Source of the DNA: Acetatifactor sp.
GTDB taxonomy: Bacteria; Bacillota; Clostridia; Lachnospirales; Lachnospiraceae
Direction of reading: 5' to 3'
NCBI GenBank assembly: GCA_022511465.1
Contig: JAFLRM010000025.1
Span: forward strand, 1-49,096
Length of the DNA: 49,096 bases
The position numbers and the translations under genes are program-made. Of this stretch, positions 17,218 through 26,749 are shown one piece after another. Numbering within the stretch: the stretch's first letter is position 1; each line of letters begins with the position of its first letter. Under the pieces are notes generated by a model. It had not been told where the DNA came from. It did no database searches and saw only the letters and a program-made list of their open reading frames with translations.

Positions 17218-20040
17218 ATGGCGAAAGTAAGGATATACGAGCTTGCAAAAGAATTGGGAAAGCAGAGTAATGATATATTGAGTTTTTTACAGGAAAAAGG
17301 CGTTGAGGTGAAGACTCCCAGCAGTTCTGTGGAGGAGGATGCGGCAGAGATGGTACGCAAGGCCTTTGGCGGATCAGGAAAAGCGGAGGACAAAAAGGAA
17401 GAGTCCAAAGAGGAGACTTCCGTGGAACAGGCGTCAAAGGCGCAGGCTTCCAAAGCGCAATCTGCACAGAATGAGGAGGCTCCCAAGAAAAAGAAGAAGA
17501 TTATCTTTGTGAGCAATCCGCAGAATTCCAAGATGTCGGGGCAGCGACCAGGCGGCCAGCAGAACCGAAATGGCAGCAATGGGCAAAATCGTGTGGCCGG
17601 AAGATCGGCACAGGGCAGAGGTCCTATTAAGCCTTTGACACCGCCATCTCCTACACCCAGTGTCCAGATGGTTCCGGATCCCACACACATCGGTACGCCC
17701 AGAAGAAGCGGCCAGAACGACGGCGGAGAGCTGAGGGGTCAGAGCAGGCAGGAGAGCGCAGCAGGTGGATCCGCTCAGTTACAGCAAAGCAGAGGGCAGA
17801 GCAGTGACAGACCTGTGAGAGACGGAGGCCAGGGGGGACGTTCCCAGAACGGCCGTCCCCAGAGCGGACAATTTCAGGGAAGAGGAGGCGCAGCAGGTGG
17901 CAGACCTCAGGGAGACAGATCGAATAGTGGATATCAGAGACCGGCTAGACCGGGCCAGGAGAGCGGGCAAGGTGATCGCAGGAATGGCGGCGGCAGTGCG
18001 GGTCCTGGACGCGGTTTTGGCGGTAACGGACGCGATAACAGAGCAAATGGCGGAGCGGGAAATCAGTTCCGAGGTGGAAGAGACGATAGGCCGGGTAAGA
18101 GTTATGCTGCAGAGACCGGCGGAAAGGATATGGAGAAGAAGCGCGAGGAAGACAAGAGGCGCTTCAGTCAGGAGAAAGATAAGCGCTCCAAAAAGGATCA
18201 CATCTACGAGGAGGACGAGGCTGCAAGAAATAGGCCCGGACGCTTTATCAAACCTGAAAAGAAGAAAGAGGAAGCGGTTGAGGAGATTATCAAGGTCATC
18301 ACAATCCCTGAGACTATCACGATCAAAGAGCTTGCCGAGAAGATGAAACTGCAGCCGGCAGCTATCATTAAGAAGCTTTTCCTCGAGGGCAAGGTTGTGA
18401 CGGTGAATCAGGAGATCTCCTACGAGGATGCGGAGAATATCGCAATGGAGTACGATATTCTCTGTGAACAGGAGGTCAAGGTGGACGTGATCGAGGAACT
18501 CCTGAAAGAGGACGAGGAGAAAGAGGAAGATCTGGTGGAGAGACCTCCCGTCATCTGTGTTATGGGACACGTTGATCACGGCAAGACTTCTCTTTTGGAC
18601 ACTATCCGGAAGACAAATGTGACGGATAAGGAGGCCGGAGGTATCACGCAGCACATAGGTGCGTATACTGTGAGTGTTAACAATCGGAAGATTACCTTCC
18701 TCGACACTCCCGGACATGAGGCATTTACGGCTATGCGTATGCGCGGTGCCAATGCGACGGACATTGCGATCCTTGTGGTGGCGGCGGATGACGGTGTGAT
18801 GCCCCAGACTATCGAGGCGATCAACCATGCAAAGGCAGCGGGTATCGAGATTATCGTGGCAGTTAACAAGATCGATAAGCCCTCCGCCAACATTGATCGT
18901 GTGAAGCAGGAACTCTCTGAGTATGAGCTGATCCCTGAGGATTGGGGCGGAAGCACGGTGTTTGCACCTGTGTCCGCCAAGACCGGTGACGGTATTGACC
19001 AGTTGCTGGAGATGATCCTTTTGACGGCGGATATTCAGGAGTTGAAAGCCAACCCCAACCGCCGGGCGAGAGGTCTGGTTATCGAGGCGGAGTTAGATAA
19101 GGGACGCGGTCCCGTAGCTACCGTCCTGGTACAGAAAGGTACGCTGAAAGTAGGAGATTTCGTGTCCGCAGGCGCCTGTCATGGCAAGGTGAGAGCCATG
19201 ATCGATGACAAGGGCAGGAGAGTTAAGGAAGCAACGCCTTCCATGCCGGTGGAGATTTTGGGTCTGTCCGATGTGCCCAGCGCGGGTGAGGTATTCTTGG
19301 CTCATGAGAATGACAAGACAGCCAGATCCTACGCAGAGACTTATCTGGCACAGAACAAGGAGAAGAAGCTGGAGGAGACCAAGGGAAGAATGTCCTTAGA
19401 CGATCTGTTTTCCCAGATTCAAGAGGGTAACCTAAAGGAACTCAACCTGATCGTCAAGGCAGATGTACAGGGAAGCGTGGAGGCTGTGAAGCAGTCATTG
19501 CTTAAGCTGACCAACGAGGAGGTCGTGGTGAAGTGTATCCACGGCGGCGTGGGTGCCATCAACGAGTCCGATGTGTCTCTGGCAAGTGCTTCCAATGCGA
19601 TCATTATTGGTTTCAATGTGAGACCGGATGCCACCGCGAAAACTACTGCGGAGCAGGAAGGCGTGGATGTTCGTCTGTACAAAGTCATCTATCAGGCGAT
19701 CGAGGATATCGAGGCCGCCATGAAGGGTATGCTGGATCCAGTTTACGAGGAGAAAGTGATCGGTCATGCGGAAGTGCGTCAGCTGTTCAGAGCATCCGCT
19801 ATTGGCAACATCGCGGGATCCTATGTGCTGGACGGTGAGTTCCAGAGAGGCTGCAAGGTGCGCATCACCAGAGAGGGAGAGCAGATTTTTGAAGGCAATC
19901 TGGCTTCGCTCAAGCGTTTCAAGGATGATGTGAAAGAGGTCAAGGCGGGCTTTGAGTGTGGACTTGTGTTTGAGGGATTTGACCAGATGAAGGAGCTTGA
20001 CATCGTGGAGGCGTATATCATGGTGGAAGTGCCGAGATAG
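17218..20040 (+). CDS. infB: Translation initiation factor IF-2
   Basis: IF-2 is the GTPase that places initiator tRNA on the 30S subunit and promotes 50S joining. The product has 940 residues, longer than the Bacillus form. Residues 1-50 are a small IF2_N domain ([15 protein letters not shown]). About 60-310 is a low-complexity Gly/Arg/Gln/Asn-rich segment, then a charged stretch and a second IF2_N domain near 360-410. The G domain follows, with GHVDHGKTS near residue 450, DTPGHEAF and NKIDKP, and then domains II to IV. The ATG at 17218 follows GGAGG (17208-17212). The disordered linker is richer in glycine and arginine than the rest; such linkers are common in Clostridia. Confidence 0.97.
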   Translation: MAKVRIYELAKELGKQSNDILSFLQEKGVEVKTPSSSVEEDAAEMVRKAFGGSGKAEDKKEESKEETSVEQASKAQASKAQSAQNEEAPKKKKKIIFVSNPQNSKMSGQRPGGQQNRNGSNGQNRVAGRSAQGRGPIKPLTPPSPTPSVQMVPDPTHIGTPRRSGQNDGGELRGQSRQESAAGGSAQLQQSRGQSSDRPVRDGGQGGRSQNGRPQSGQFQGRGGAAGGRPQGDRSNSGYQRPARPGQESGQGDRRNGGGSAGPGRGFGGNGRDNRANGGAGNQFRGGRDDRPGKSYAAETGGKDMEKKREEDKRRFSQEKDKRSKKDHIYEEDEAARNRPGRFIKPEKKKEEAVEEIIKVITIPETITIKELAEKMKLQPAAIIKKLFLEGKVVTVNQEISYEDAENIAMEYDILCEQEVKVDVIEELLKEDEEKEEDLVERPPVICVMGHVDHGKTSLLDTIRKTNVTDKEAGGITQHIGAYTVSVNNRKITFLDTPGHEAFTAMRMRGANATDIAILVVAADDGVMPQTIEAINHAKAAGIEIIVAVNKIDKPSANIDRVKQELSEYELIPEDWGGSTVFAPVSAKTGDGIDQLLEMILLTADIQELKANPNRRARGLVIEAELDKGRGPVATVLVQKGTLKVGDFVSAGACHGKVRAMIDDKGRRVKEATPSMPVEILGLSDVPSAGEVFLAHENDKTARSYAETYLAQNKEKKLEETKGRMSLDDLFSQIQEGNLKELNLIVKADVQGSVEAVKQSLLKLTNEEVVVKCIHGGVGAINESDVSLASASNAIIIGFNVRPDATAKTTAEQEGVDVRLYKVIYQAIEDIEAAMKGMLDPVYEEKVIGHAEVRQLFRASAIGNIAGSYVLDGEFQRGCKVRITREGEQIFEGNLASLKRFKDDVKEVKAGFECGLVFEGFDQMKELDIVEAYIMVEVPR

Positions 20041-20076
20041 GCGCGGTCATAGTGCCATAATATAAAGGAATCAGAT

Positions 20077-20457
20077 ATGAGAAAAAACAGTATAAAGAAT
20101 ACCCGTGTAAACGGGGAGGTTCAAAGGGTATTAGCGGAGGTGATCCGCGGTGAGATCAAAGATCCCCGGATCAGCCCCTGGGCAAGTGTTGTCGCCGTAG
20201 AGGTGGCTCCCGATCTGAAGAACTGTAAAGCATGGATCAGTGTGTTGGGTGGTGACGAGGAGAGGGAAGCTACACTTCAGGGGCTTCGAAGTGCGGAAGG
20301 GTTTATCCGCAGACAGTTGGCGCAGAGGATCAATTTGCGGAATACGCCGGAGATTACGTTTGTGATGGATCAGTCCATTGAGTATGGGGTGAATATGTCG
20401 CGAAAGATTGATGAGGTAATTGGCGATCAGGACGACGATTACTACTTTAAGAAATGA
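20077..20457 (+). CDS. rbfA: Ribosome-binding factor A
   Basis: A 126-residue KH-like protein that matures 16S rRNA in the 30S subunit and is needed for growth in the cold. Family motifs are NTRVNGEVQRVLAEVIRGEIKDPRI near the start and the alanine/tryptophan strand CKAWISVLG, ending in NMSRKIDEVI. ATG at 20077 with AAAGGA upstream. The gene lies 36 bases after infB and its end is next to the nrnA ribosome site. Confidence 0.95.
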   Translation: MRKNSIKNTRVNGEVQRVLAEVIRGEIKDPRISPWASVVAVEVAPDLKNCKAWISVLGGDEEREATLQGLRSAEGFIRRQLAQRINLRNTPEITFVMDQSIEYGVNMSRKIDEVIGDQDDDYYFKK

Positions 20458-20465
20458 GGAAAAGT

Positions 20466-21407
20466 ATGGATTTAGTGCAGGAGTGTGCAGGTGCCAAGAG
20501 GATTGGGATCAGTGGGCATGTGCGTCCGGACGGGGACTGTGTGGGCGCTTGCCTGGCTCTCTCTTTGTATCTCTCGAAGTGTCTGCCGGACGTGTGTATC
20601 CGGGTGTTTCTGGAGCAACCGGCGGATATTTTTAAGGATATTAGAGGGTTTGGTGGGATTAATTCGGCATTTCCGGAGGAGGAGAAGTTTGACGTGTTCT
20701 TTGCCCTTGATACCGTGCCCGACCGGATGGGAGATGCAGAGAAGTATTTTGGGGATGCTGCGAAAACGATCAACATTGATCATCATGTCAGTAATACAGG
20801 CTGTGGAAATGTGAACGTGATAGAGCCACAGATCGGATCTACCTGTGAGGTCTTACTGGATCTGATGGACAGAGAGCGGATCGATGTGGATATTGCCATG
20901 GCTTTGTATGTGGGTATGATCCATGATACGGGGGTGTTTCAGTATTCCAACACGACGCCGGCGACGCTGGAGAAAGCAGCCTTTTTGATCAGTTTTGGTT
21001 TTGATTTCTCCAAGATCATTGAGGAGACATTTTATCAGAAGACGTATCTGCAGAGTCTGATCATGGGACGAGCTCTTATGGAGAGCGTCCGCTTTCTGGA
21101 TGACCGCTGCATTGTCAGTGTGTTGGATAAGCAGATATTGGAGTTTTATAACGCGAGTTCCAAGGATCTTGACGGTATTGTGAATCAGCTGCGGAATATT
21201 AGGGGAGTTGACTGTGCGATCTTTATGTATCAGACGGGCTCCGATGAGTACAAGGTGAGTCTGCGCTCTACGGAGAAAGTGGATGTGGCGAAAGTTGCCT
21301 CATATTTCGGGGGCGGCGGGCATGTGCGCGCGGCAGGCTGCACTATGAAAGGTACGTTTCAAGATTGTGTCAACGATCTGTCCCTACATATTGAGGAACA
21401 ACTATGA
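20466..21407 (+). CDS. nrnA: DHH-family phosphoesterase NrnA (nanoRNase/pAp phosphatase)
   Basis: NrnA degrades short RNA oligomers and dephosphorylates pAp, using manganese. The product has about 313 residues. The metal-binding motifs are present: GHVRPDGDCVGA (His and two Asp), FFALDT, the name-giving DHH in INIDHHVSN, and the C-terminal DHHA1 motif GGGGHVRAAG. ATG 20466 is chosen because TGAGGAAA gives it a proper ribosome site; an in-frame ATG at 20454 overlaps the rbfA stop. Its last bases overlap the truB start (ATGA), so translation is coupled. This position, rbfA-nrnA-truB, is standard in Firmicutes. Confidence 0.93.
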   Translation: MDLVQECAGAKRIGISGHVRPDGDCVGACLALSLYLSKCLPDVCIRVFLEQPADIFKDIRGFGGINSAFPEEEKFDVFFALDTVPDRMGDAEKYFGDAAKTINIDHHVSNTGCGNVNVIEPQIGSTCEVLLDLMDRERIDVDIAMALYVGMIHDTGVFQYSNTTPATLEKAAFLISFGFDFSKIIEETFYQKTYLQSLIMGRALMESVRFLDDRCIVSVLDKQILEFYNASSKDLDGIVNQLRNIRGVDCAIFMYQTGSDEYKVSLRSTEKVDVAKVASYFGGGGHVRAAGCTMKGTFQDCVNDLSLHIEEQL

Positions 21408-22315
21408 TCAATGGGATTATCAATATATATAAGGAGGCGGGTTTTACCTCGCACGATGTGGTGGCCAAGATGCGCGGCATCTGTGGTCAGAAAAAAATAG
21501 GGCACACGGGTACTCTTGATCCTCAGGCTACCGGTGTGCTTCCTGTATGTCTGGGGAGCGGTACCAAGCTGTGCGATATGCTGACAGACAAGGACAAGGA
21601 GTATGTGGCGGAGCTTCTGTTGGGAGTGACCACCGATACACAGGATACGACGGGAGCGGTACTCACGGAGAAAACGGTGACGGCGGAGAGTTTCACGGAG
21701 GAGGCGCTCAGAGAGGTGATCCTTGGCTTTGTGGGGGAGTACGATCAGGTGCCGCCCATGTATTCCGCTCTGAAAGTCAATGGAAGGAAACTTTACGATC
21801 TGGCAAGGGAGGGTAAGGTGGTGGAGCGGAAGGCCAGAAGGGTCACGATCCATGAGATTGAGATACTATCTATTGCGCTGCCGATGGTAAAACTGCGAGT
21901 GGATTGCTCCAAGGGAACTTATATCCGCACGCTCTGTGCGGACATCGGAGAGCGGCTTGGCTGTGGTGGCACCATGCAGAGTCTGGTACGGACGAAGGTA
22001 GGCGGTTTTTTGCTCCGGGATGCCATCAGGCTCTCGGAGCTTCAGGCCAGGAAGGATGCGGGAGAGTTGGAACAGGTTGTGATACCGGTGGACAGTGTGT
22101 TTTCCGATTGTCCCGCGTTGCATATAAGGGGAGATAATGCTGCACTTTTGGAAAACGGAAACGCTATCCCGATCGCCTCTACGGTGGAGCGGGAGCAGTA
22201 TGTCCCGGGGAGATGGGTGAGGTTTTATAGACAGGACGAGAGCTTTGCCGGCATTTACGCTTACGATGAGGAGAAAGGGAAGTATATACCGGTAAAGATG
22301 TTTTTGGACAGATAA
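21404..22315 (+). CDS. truB: tRNA pseudouridine-55 synthase
   Basis: TruB makes pseudouridine 55 in the T loop of tRNAs. The product has 303 residues. The catalytic aspartate lies in GHTGTLDPQATGVLPVCLG. Other conserved stretches are QVPPMYSALKVNGRKLYDLAREG and CSKGTYIRTLCADIG, followed by a C-terminal PUA-like region. The ATG overlaps the nrnA stop codon by four bases. Confidence 0.96.
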   Translation: MINGIINIYKEAGFTSHDVVAKMRGICGQKKIGHTGTLDPQATGVLPVCLGSGTKLCDMLTDKDKEYVAELLLGVTTDTQDTTGAVLTEKTVTAESFTEEALREVILGFVGEYDQVPPMYSALKVNGRKLYDLAREGKVVERKARRVTIHEIEILSIALPMVKLRVDCSKGTYIRTLCADIGERLGCGGTMQSLVRTKVGGFLLRDAIRLSELQARKDAGELEQVVIPVDSVFSDCPALHIRGDNAALLENGNAIPIASTVEREQYVPGRWVRFYRQDESFAGIYAYDEEKGKYIPVKMFLDR

Positions 22316-22355
22316 AGGCGGCGACAGGTGGAGACGCCGCGGAAAGCGTGGTATA

Positions 22356-23258
22356 TTGGAGATTATTGCGGGTACAACCGATTTTTATCTGGAAAAAGAG
22401 ACCGCTGTCGCCATCGGCAAGTTTGACGGCGTGCATATAGGACACAGGAGGCTTCTGGAGGAAATTCTCTCACAAAAGAGAAGCGGTCTGGCAGCCTGTG
22501 TGTTTACCTTTGACCCGGCACCGTCTGTCCTGTTTGGGCGAAGTGACGGCAGAGAACTCACGACCAGAGAGGAGAAAAGAGTTCTTTTTGAGCGTATGGG
22601 GATCGATATTCTGGTGGAATTCCCGCTGACCATGGAGACGGCGGCGATGGAGCCGGAATGCTTTGTGCGGGAAATACTGGCGGAGCGGATGAATACCCGC
22701 TTTCTGGCCGCGGGCACGGATCTGTCTTTTGGTGCTGGCGGAAGAGGAAATGCGTCTCTGCTGGAATCGCTTTCGCCTCAATTGGAGTTTTGCGTGAAGA
22801 TCATAGGAAAGGTCTGTGTGGATGGAAAGGAGGTCAGCTCCTCGCTGATCCGAAATCAGGTGGAGCAGGGGGACATGCCTTATGCAGGACGCCTGTTAGG
22901 AATGCCCTACCCGATCATGGGCAGTGTTGTTCATGGCAATCGGATCGGCAGGACACTGGGTTTTCCCACCATCAACCTGTTACCGCCCCCGGACAAGCTT
23001 TTGCCGCCGAACGGTGTGTATCTCTCCGATGTGACATGCGGAGGCAGAAAATATCATGCCATCAGCAATGTAGGGTGTAAACCCACGGTGACCGAGGAGC
23101 TCGTCATGGGGGTCGAGACCTACCTGTACGATTTTGACGGAGAGCTTTACGGGGAGTTCGTGGAGATATATTTAAAAGAGTTTAAGCGACCGGAGAGAAA
23201 ATTTGACAGTTTGGAAGCGTTGAAGGAGCAGCTGGCGCAGGATATAAAAATAATGTAA
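22356..23258 (+). CDS. ribF: Bifunctional riboflavin kinase/FAD synthetase
   Basis: Converts riboflavin to FMN and FMN to FAD. The product has 300 residues. The N-terminal nucleotidyltransferase contains AIGKFDGVHIGHRRLL and FAAGTDLSFGAGGRG-type residues; the C-terminal kinase contains GRTLGFPTINL and PPNGVYLSDV. The start is TTG at 22356, the only plausible one, with GGAAAG upstream. It ends the operon. A 7-bp AAAAGAG/CTCTTTT hairpin at 23258-23284 may be a weak terminator. Confidence 0.94.
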   Translation: MEIIAGTTDFYLEKETAVAIGKFDGVHIGHRRLLEEILSQKRSGLAACVFTFDPAPSVLFGRSDGRELTTREEKRVLFERMGIDILVEFPLTMETAAMEPECFVREILAERMNTRFLAAGTDLSFGAGGRGNASLLESLSPQLEFCVKIIGKVCVDGKEVSSSLIRNQVEQGDMPYAGRLLGMPYPIMGSVVHGNRIGRTLGFPTINLLPPPDKLLPPNGVYLSDVTCGGRKYHAISNVGCKPTVTEELVMGVETYLYDFDGELYGEFVEIYLKEFKRPERKFDSLEALKEQLAQDIKIM

Positions 23259-23265
23259 AAAGAGG

Positions 23266-23294
23266 TTGTATCTTTTGCTCTTTTCCCGTACAAT
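23266..23294 (+). promoter_or_regulatory. Promoter of the Na/Pi cotransporter gene
   Basis: TTGTAT (23266-23271), a 17-base spacer and TACAAT (23289-23294), 54 bases before the ATG. It overlaps the weak AAAAGAG/CTCTTTT hairpin that follows ribF. Confidence 0.6.
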
Positions 23295-23348
23295 GAAGAT
23301 TAGAATGTGGTAGTGTTGTCTAGTTTTGCGAGTGAAGGGACGGAGAAA

Positions 23349-25001
23349 ATGAGCGTAAGCATTCTTTTGAATCTGGCGGGGGGTCTGGGACTCTTTTTGT
23401 TTGGCATGAAGCTTATGAGTCAGGCAATAGAGAAAGTTGCAGGCGCTAAGCTGCGTCATATTTTGGAAATTTTTACAACCAACCGCTTTATGGGAATGAT
23501 CGTCGGTATTGCATTTACCGGTATCGTCCAGTCGTCTTCCGCGTGTACGGCGATGGTTGTCAGCTTTGTAAACGCAGGACTGATGAACCTCTATCAGGCA
23601 GCGGGGGTTATATTTGGTGCCAACATCGGTACTACCATCACTTCACAGCTGGTTTCTTTTAATCTGTCTAAGATTGCACCCGTTATTTTATTGGCGGGTG
23701 TGCTTGTTGTCATGTTCACTCCTAAGGAAAGTGTAAAGCAGGTGGCGGAGGTAGTCGTGGGCTTCGGTATCCTGTTCGTGGGATTAAGCACCATGTCCTC
23801 GGCTATGGCGGGTATGCGGGACGAACCTCAGGTGGTGAGTCTTTTAGGCTCCCTGACCAATCCTTTTCTGGCCACCATCATGGGCATGGTGATCACTTCT
23901 GTGATCCAGAGTTCCTCCGTGACGGTCAGTATTGTGCTATTGTTGGCACAGCAGGGATTGTTGGATCTGCCCATCTGTCTCTATATAATTTTGGGATGTA
24001 ATATCGGTGCCTGCACCACGGCACTTTTAGCTTCCCTGGCCGGCAAGAAGGATGCCAAGAGAGCGGCGCTGATACACTTTTGGTTCAACGTGATCGGGAC
24101 TGTATTGATCTATATTATTTTGGCTTTTGCGATGGAGCCCGTCCTCGCACTGATCAGTATGATTTCTGCGGACAATGGCAGATTTGTGGCAAACGCTCAC
24201 ACTATAATCAAGATATTCCAAGTGATAGTGCTGTTCCCTTTTTCCGGATGGATCGTCAAGCTGGCGTGCGCATGTGTACCCGGGGAAGACAAGAAGATCG
24301 GTTACCGCGAGAGTTATCAGTTGAAATATATCGGGGAAAGGGTTGTATTCAATCCGGCTACGGCGGTCTTTGAGGTAATGAAAGAGTTGGACCGCATGGC
24401 ATCTTTGGCCAGTGAGAACTTAAACCGTGCCATGAATGCCTTGATCACGCTGGACGAGGAAGATATTGAGGAAGTGCACGAGGTGGAGAAAAATATTGAT
24501 TTCCTGAACCATGCGATCACGGATTATCTGGTGAAGATCAACCAGACAACTTTGCCTATTGAGGACTTGAAGAGCCTGGGAGCTCTGTTCCATGTGGTCA
24601 ATGATATTGAGCGGATAGGCGACCACGCGGAGAATGTGGCGGAAGCAGCGAAACGGCGCAAGGAGAACGGCGCAGTAATCAGCAAGCAGGCTCAGATGGA
24701 GTTGGGAGAGATGCTTGACATGGTCAACAAGATCATCCAGTATTCTATTGAAATGTTTATCAAGAGCGACGAGCAGCATATGCGTGAGATCATTGCGCTG
24801 GAAAATCAGGTGGATGCCAAGGAGAAAGAACTGCAGCAGGCCCATGTGGATCGTTTGACTAGGGGCGAGTGTACGCCGGAGGCTGGTATGCTCTTCTCAG
24901 ATATTGTGTCCGGCCTGGAGCGCGTGGCGGATCATGCCACCAATATTGCTTTTGCCATCATTAATCAGGAGAGAGAGGAAGAGGCAATAGAGGGGGCATA
25001 A
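23349..25001 (+). CDS. Na+/phosphate cotransporter with PhoU-like domain
   Basis: A 550-residue inner-membrane protein. Residues 1 to about 310 hold eight or so hydrophobic segments with the two inverted QSSS repeats of the NptA/PNaS family: GIVQSSSACTAMVVSFVNAG and VIQSSSVTVSIVLLL. The NIGTT and NIGACTTA motifs accompany them. The C-terminal third (about 330-550) is a helical PhoU-like domain (HVVNDIERIGDHAENVAE and VSGLERVADHATNIAFAI), which binds metal and may sense phosphate status. ATG 23349 is chosen after GACGGAGA; the upstream in-frame start lacks a ribosome site. It has its own promoter and separates ribF from rpsO. Confidence 0.92.
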   Translation: MSVSILLNLAGGLGLFLFGMKLMSQAIEKVAGAKLRHILEIFTTNRFMGMIVGIAFTGIVQSSSACTAMVVSFVNAGLMNLYQAAGVIFGANIGTTITSQLVSFNLSKIAPVILLAGVLVVMFTPKESVKQVAEVVVGFGILFVGLSTMSSAMAGMRDEPQVVSLLGSLTNPFLATIMGMVITSVIQSSSVTVSIVLLLAQQGLLDLPICLYIILGCNIGACTTALLASLAGKKDAKRAALIHFWFNVIGTVLIYIILAFAMEPVLALISMISADNGRFVANAHTIIKIFQVIVLFPFSGWIVKLACACVPGEDKKIGYRESYQLKYIGERVVFNPATAVFEVMKELDRMASLASENLNRAMNALITLDEEDIEEVHEVEKNIDFLNHAITDYLVKINQTTLPIEDLKSLGALFHVVNDIERIGDHAENVAEAAKRRKENGAVISKQAQMELGEMLDMVNKIIQYSIEMFIKSDEQHMREIIALENQVDAKEKELQQAHVDRLTRGECTPEAGMLFSDIVSGLERVADHATNIAFAIINQEREEEAIEGA

Positions 25002-25056
25002 GACTCGCAATCTCCCTGCGTGGAAAATTAATGGTAAAATTAATATCTGGAAAGGG

Positions 25057-25085
25057 TTGACAGATAAGGGGAGTGTCTGTATAAT
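25057..25085 (+). promoter_or_regulatory. Perfect consensus sigma-A promoter of the NlpC/P60 gene
   Basis: TTGACA (25057-25062), exactly 17 bases, then TATAAT (25080-25085). It sits 86 bases before the chosen ATG and predicts strong constitutive expression. Confidence 0.92.
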
Positions 25086-25171
25086 TTATATGTGACTTAA
25101 CAAATTTGTAACAAAATTGTATGAAATTTGTAATTGAAGAAGTTGTTTTCCAAAGAGAAAGGTTATCAGAC

Positions 25172-26209
25172 ATGAGAAATAGATTTAGAAAAATAAAAAT
25201 GCTCTCCGCAGGTTTGGTACTCTGCCTTGCATTTCAGCCTATGACCGCTTTTGCGGCGGAGAGAGATGGCATCCTTCAGGCGGCCGGAGTTGCGTCCATT
25301 ATGGACGTCAGCAAGACGCAGGAGGAGTATCTGATCAGTGCGGAAGAGGCGCAGGGAGCTCTTTGGGGCTATACCAATATCGGTATTGCCGAGGTGGAGA
25401 GCGGTAATCTCAATGTCCGCGCAGCTGCCGGCACGGATGCCAAGCTGGTGGGTAAGCTTCCTAAGAATGCGGTTTGTGAGGTGTTGGAGAGTGCAGACGG
25501 ATGGGCACATATTCAGTCGGGAGAAGTGGATGGTTATGTCAGCCTCGACTTTCTTTTGACCGGACCTGAGGCGGTGATCAAGGCGAGAAACTTGGTTCGC
25601 ACTGTCGCTATCGCACAGACCAACGGTTTAAATGTTAGAGAGCAGCCCAATACAAGCAGTGCGGTTCTCACACAGGTGTTGAAAGGCGAGGAGTTGGAGT
25701 TTGTGGAGAACCTTGAGGACGGATGGGTGAAAGTGTCCATCGACGGTGAGGATGCTTATGTATCAGGCGAGTTTGTGTCTGTGGAGGACAAGCTTGATAC
25801 GGCGATCACAATGTCGGAACTTTTATATGGTCAGGGCGTATCCGATGTGCGTGTGGATCTGGTAGAGTACGCAAAACAGTTTTTGGGCAATCCTTATGTG
25901 TGGGGCGGTACCAGCCTGACAAAGGGTGCGGACTGTTCCGGTTTTGTACTCAGCGTGTTTAAACATTATGGCATCAAGTTGAGTCATCATTCCGGAACGC
26001 AGGCCAAAGAGGGAACAAAGATTTCCGCTTCGGATCTTTTGCCTGGTGATCTGGTGTTCTACGGTAATGGAAGCGGCACGATCAACCATGTGGCAATCTA
26101 TATCGGCGGTGGTCGGGTGATCCATGCCAGCAGCCCGAAGACGGGGATCAAGATCAGTAATTATAAGTACAGGACTCCGGTGAAGTATGTAAGGGTTCTA
26201 TATGATTAA
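25172..26209 (+). CDS. Secreted SH3b-NlpC/P60 peptidoglycan endopeptidase
   Basis: Cleaves peptide stems of peptidoglycan outside the cell. The product has 345 residues. A signal peptide is clear: basic MRNRFRKIKM, a hydrophobic core and likely cleavage after TAFA near residue 26. Two bacterial SH3 repeats follow (SGNLNVRAAAGTDAKLVGKL and TNGLNVREQPNTSSAVLTQV). The C-terminal NlpC/P60 domain carries the catalytic Cys in KGADCSGFVLSVF and His in INHVAIYIGGG, with VIHASS at the third position. ATG 25172 is chosen because it begins a proper signal peptide and follows AGAAAGG; ATG 25121 is in frame but has no such site. A strong promoter and terminator make it monocistronic. Confidence 0.94.
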   Translation: MRNRFRKIKMLSAGLVLCLAFQPMTAFAAERDGILQAAGVASIMDVSKTQEEYLISAEEAQGALWGYTNIGIAEVESGNLNVRAAAGTDAKLVGKLPKNAVCEVLESADGWAHIQSGEVDGYVSLDFLLTGPEAVIKARNLVRTVAIAQTNGLNVREQPNTSSAVLTQVLKGEELEFVENLEDGWVKVSIDGEDAYVSGEFVSVEDKLDTAITMSELLYGQGVSDVRVDLVEYAKQFLGNPYVWGGTSLTKGADCSGFVLSVFKHYGIKLSHHSGTQAKEGTKISASDLLPGDLVFYGNGSGTINHVAIYIGGGRVIHASSPKTGIKISNYKYRTPVKYVRVLYD

Positions 26210-26217
26210 AATGTGGG

Positions 26218-26248
26218 CTCCTGCCGCGGTATGCGGCGGGAGTTTTTT
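26218..26248 (+). terminator. Intrinsic terminator after the NlpC/P60 gene
   Basis: CTCCTGCCGC pairs with GCGGCGGGAG (one G-U pair) across loop GGTAT and is followed by six T. Confidence 0.93.
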
Positions 26249-26273
26249 CGGTGAATTTTCCCTGATATAAGGG

Positions 26274-26302
26274 TTTACAAGCAAAAGGAATTGTGTTATG
26301 AT
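26274..26302 (+). promoter_or_regulatory. rpsO: Promoter of rpsO
   Basis: TTTACA (26274-26279), a 17-base spacer and TATGAT (26297-26302). It leaves a leader of about 80 bases before the rpsO ATG. Confidence 0.78.
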
Positions 26303-26308
26303 TAGTCA

Positions 26309-26391
26309 GTATGAGTCAGCCGATGCTCGGATCTGGGATACTCCGACCTGATCTTAGTGTCTGGCGGTTATAAGAATAGGAGGAGAAAGAA
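26309..26391 (+). ncRNA. Structured 5' leader of rpsO, possible S15 control site
   Basis: CCGA (26320-26323) can pair with TCGG (26327-26330), and the same TCGG can instead pair with CCGA at 26343-26346, so two folds exclude each other. GCC near 26319 can also meet GGC near 26373. S15 represses its own mRNA through leader structures in several bacteria; the match here is only structural. Confidence 0.35.
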
Positions 26392-26658
26392 ATGATTTCT
26401 AAGGAAAAGAAGACAGCTATCATGAACGAGTATGCAAGAACCCCCGGTGACACCGGTTCACCTGAGGTACAGGTTGCGGTTCTGACTGCGAGGATCCAGG
26501 AGTTGACTGAGCATCTGAAAGCCAACCCAAAGGATCATCATTCCCGTCGTGGTATGCTGAAGATGGTAGGTCAAAGACGTGGTCTTCTGGAGTATTTGAA
26601 GAAGAAAGATATCGAGAGATATCGTGCGCTGATCGAGAAACTTGGCCTGAGAAAATAA
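26392..26658 (+). CDS. rpsO: 30S ribosomal protein S15
   Basis: An 88-residue primary 16S rRNA-binding protein. Conserved residues include the [17 protein letters not shown] loop and the [26 protein letters not shown] block that contacts the rRNA three-way junction. ATG 26392 follows AGGAGGAG. It has its own promoter and leader, and a terminator before pnp. Confidence 0.98.
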   Translation: MISKEKKTAIMNEYARTPGDTGSPEVQVAVLTARIQELTEHLKANPKDHHSRRGMLKMVGQRRGLLEYLKKKDIERYRALIEKLGLRK

Positions 26659-26668
26659 TGAGAGAGGG

Positions 26669-26717
26669 AGCGGAGTCAGTCCGGTTGGGTCCGGACGCTC
26701 CGCTTTATTGCTTTTTT
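26669..26717 (+). terminator. Intrinsic terminator between rpsO and pnp
   Basis: A two-part stem: AGCGGAG (26669-26675) with CTCCGCT (26698-26704), and inside it GTCCGG (26679-26684) with CCGGAC (26691-26696). The T-rich tail TTATTGCTTTTTT follows. Confidence 0.8.
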
Positions 26718-26749
26718 CTGAGGCACTTTTGTCGGAGCAGACGAGTAAT

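Noticed and set aside
17779..18828. A 349-codon open frame antisense to infB, and the repetitive look of this stretch as a possible repeat array
   Set aside because: The repeats encode the low-complexity IF-2 linker and are not regular repeat-spacer units, so there is no CRISPR or antisense gene.
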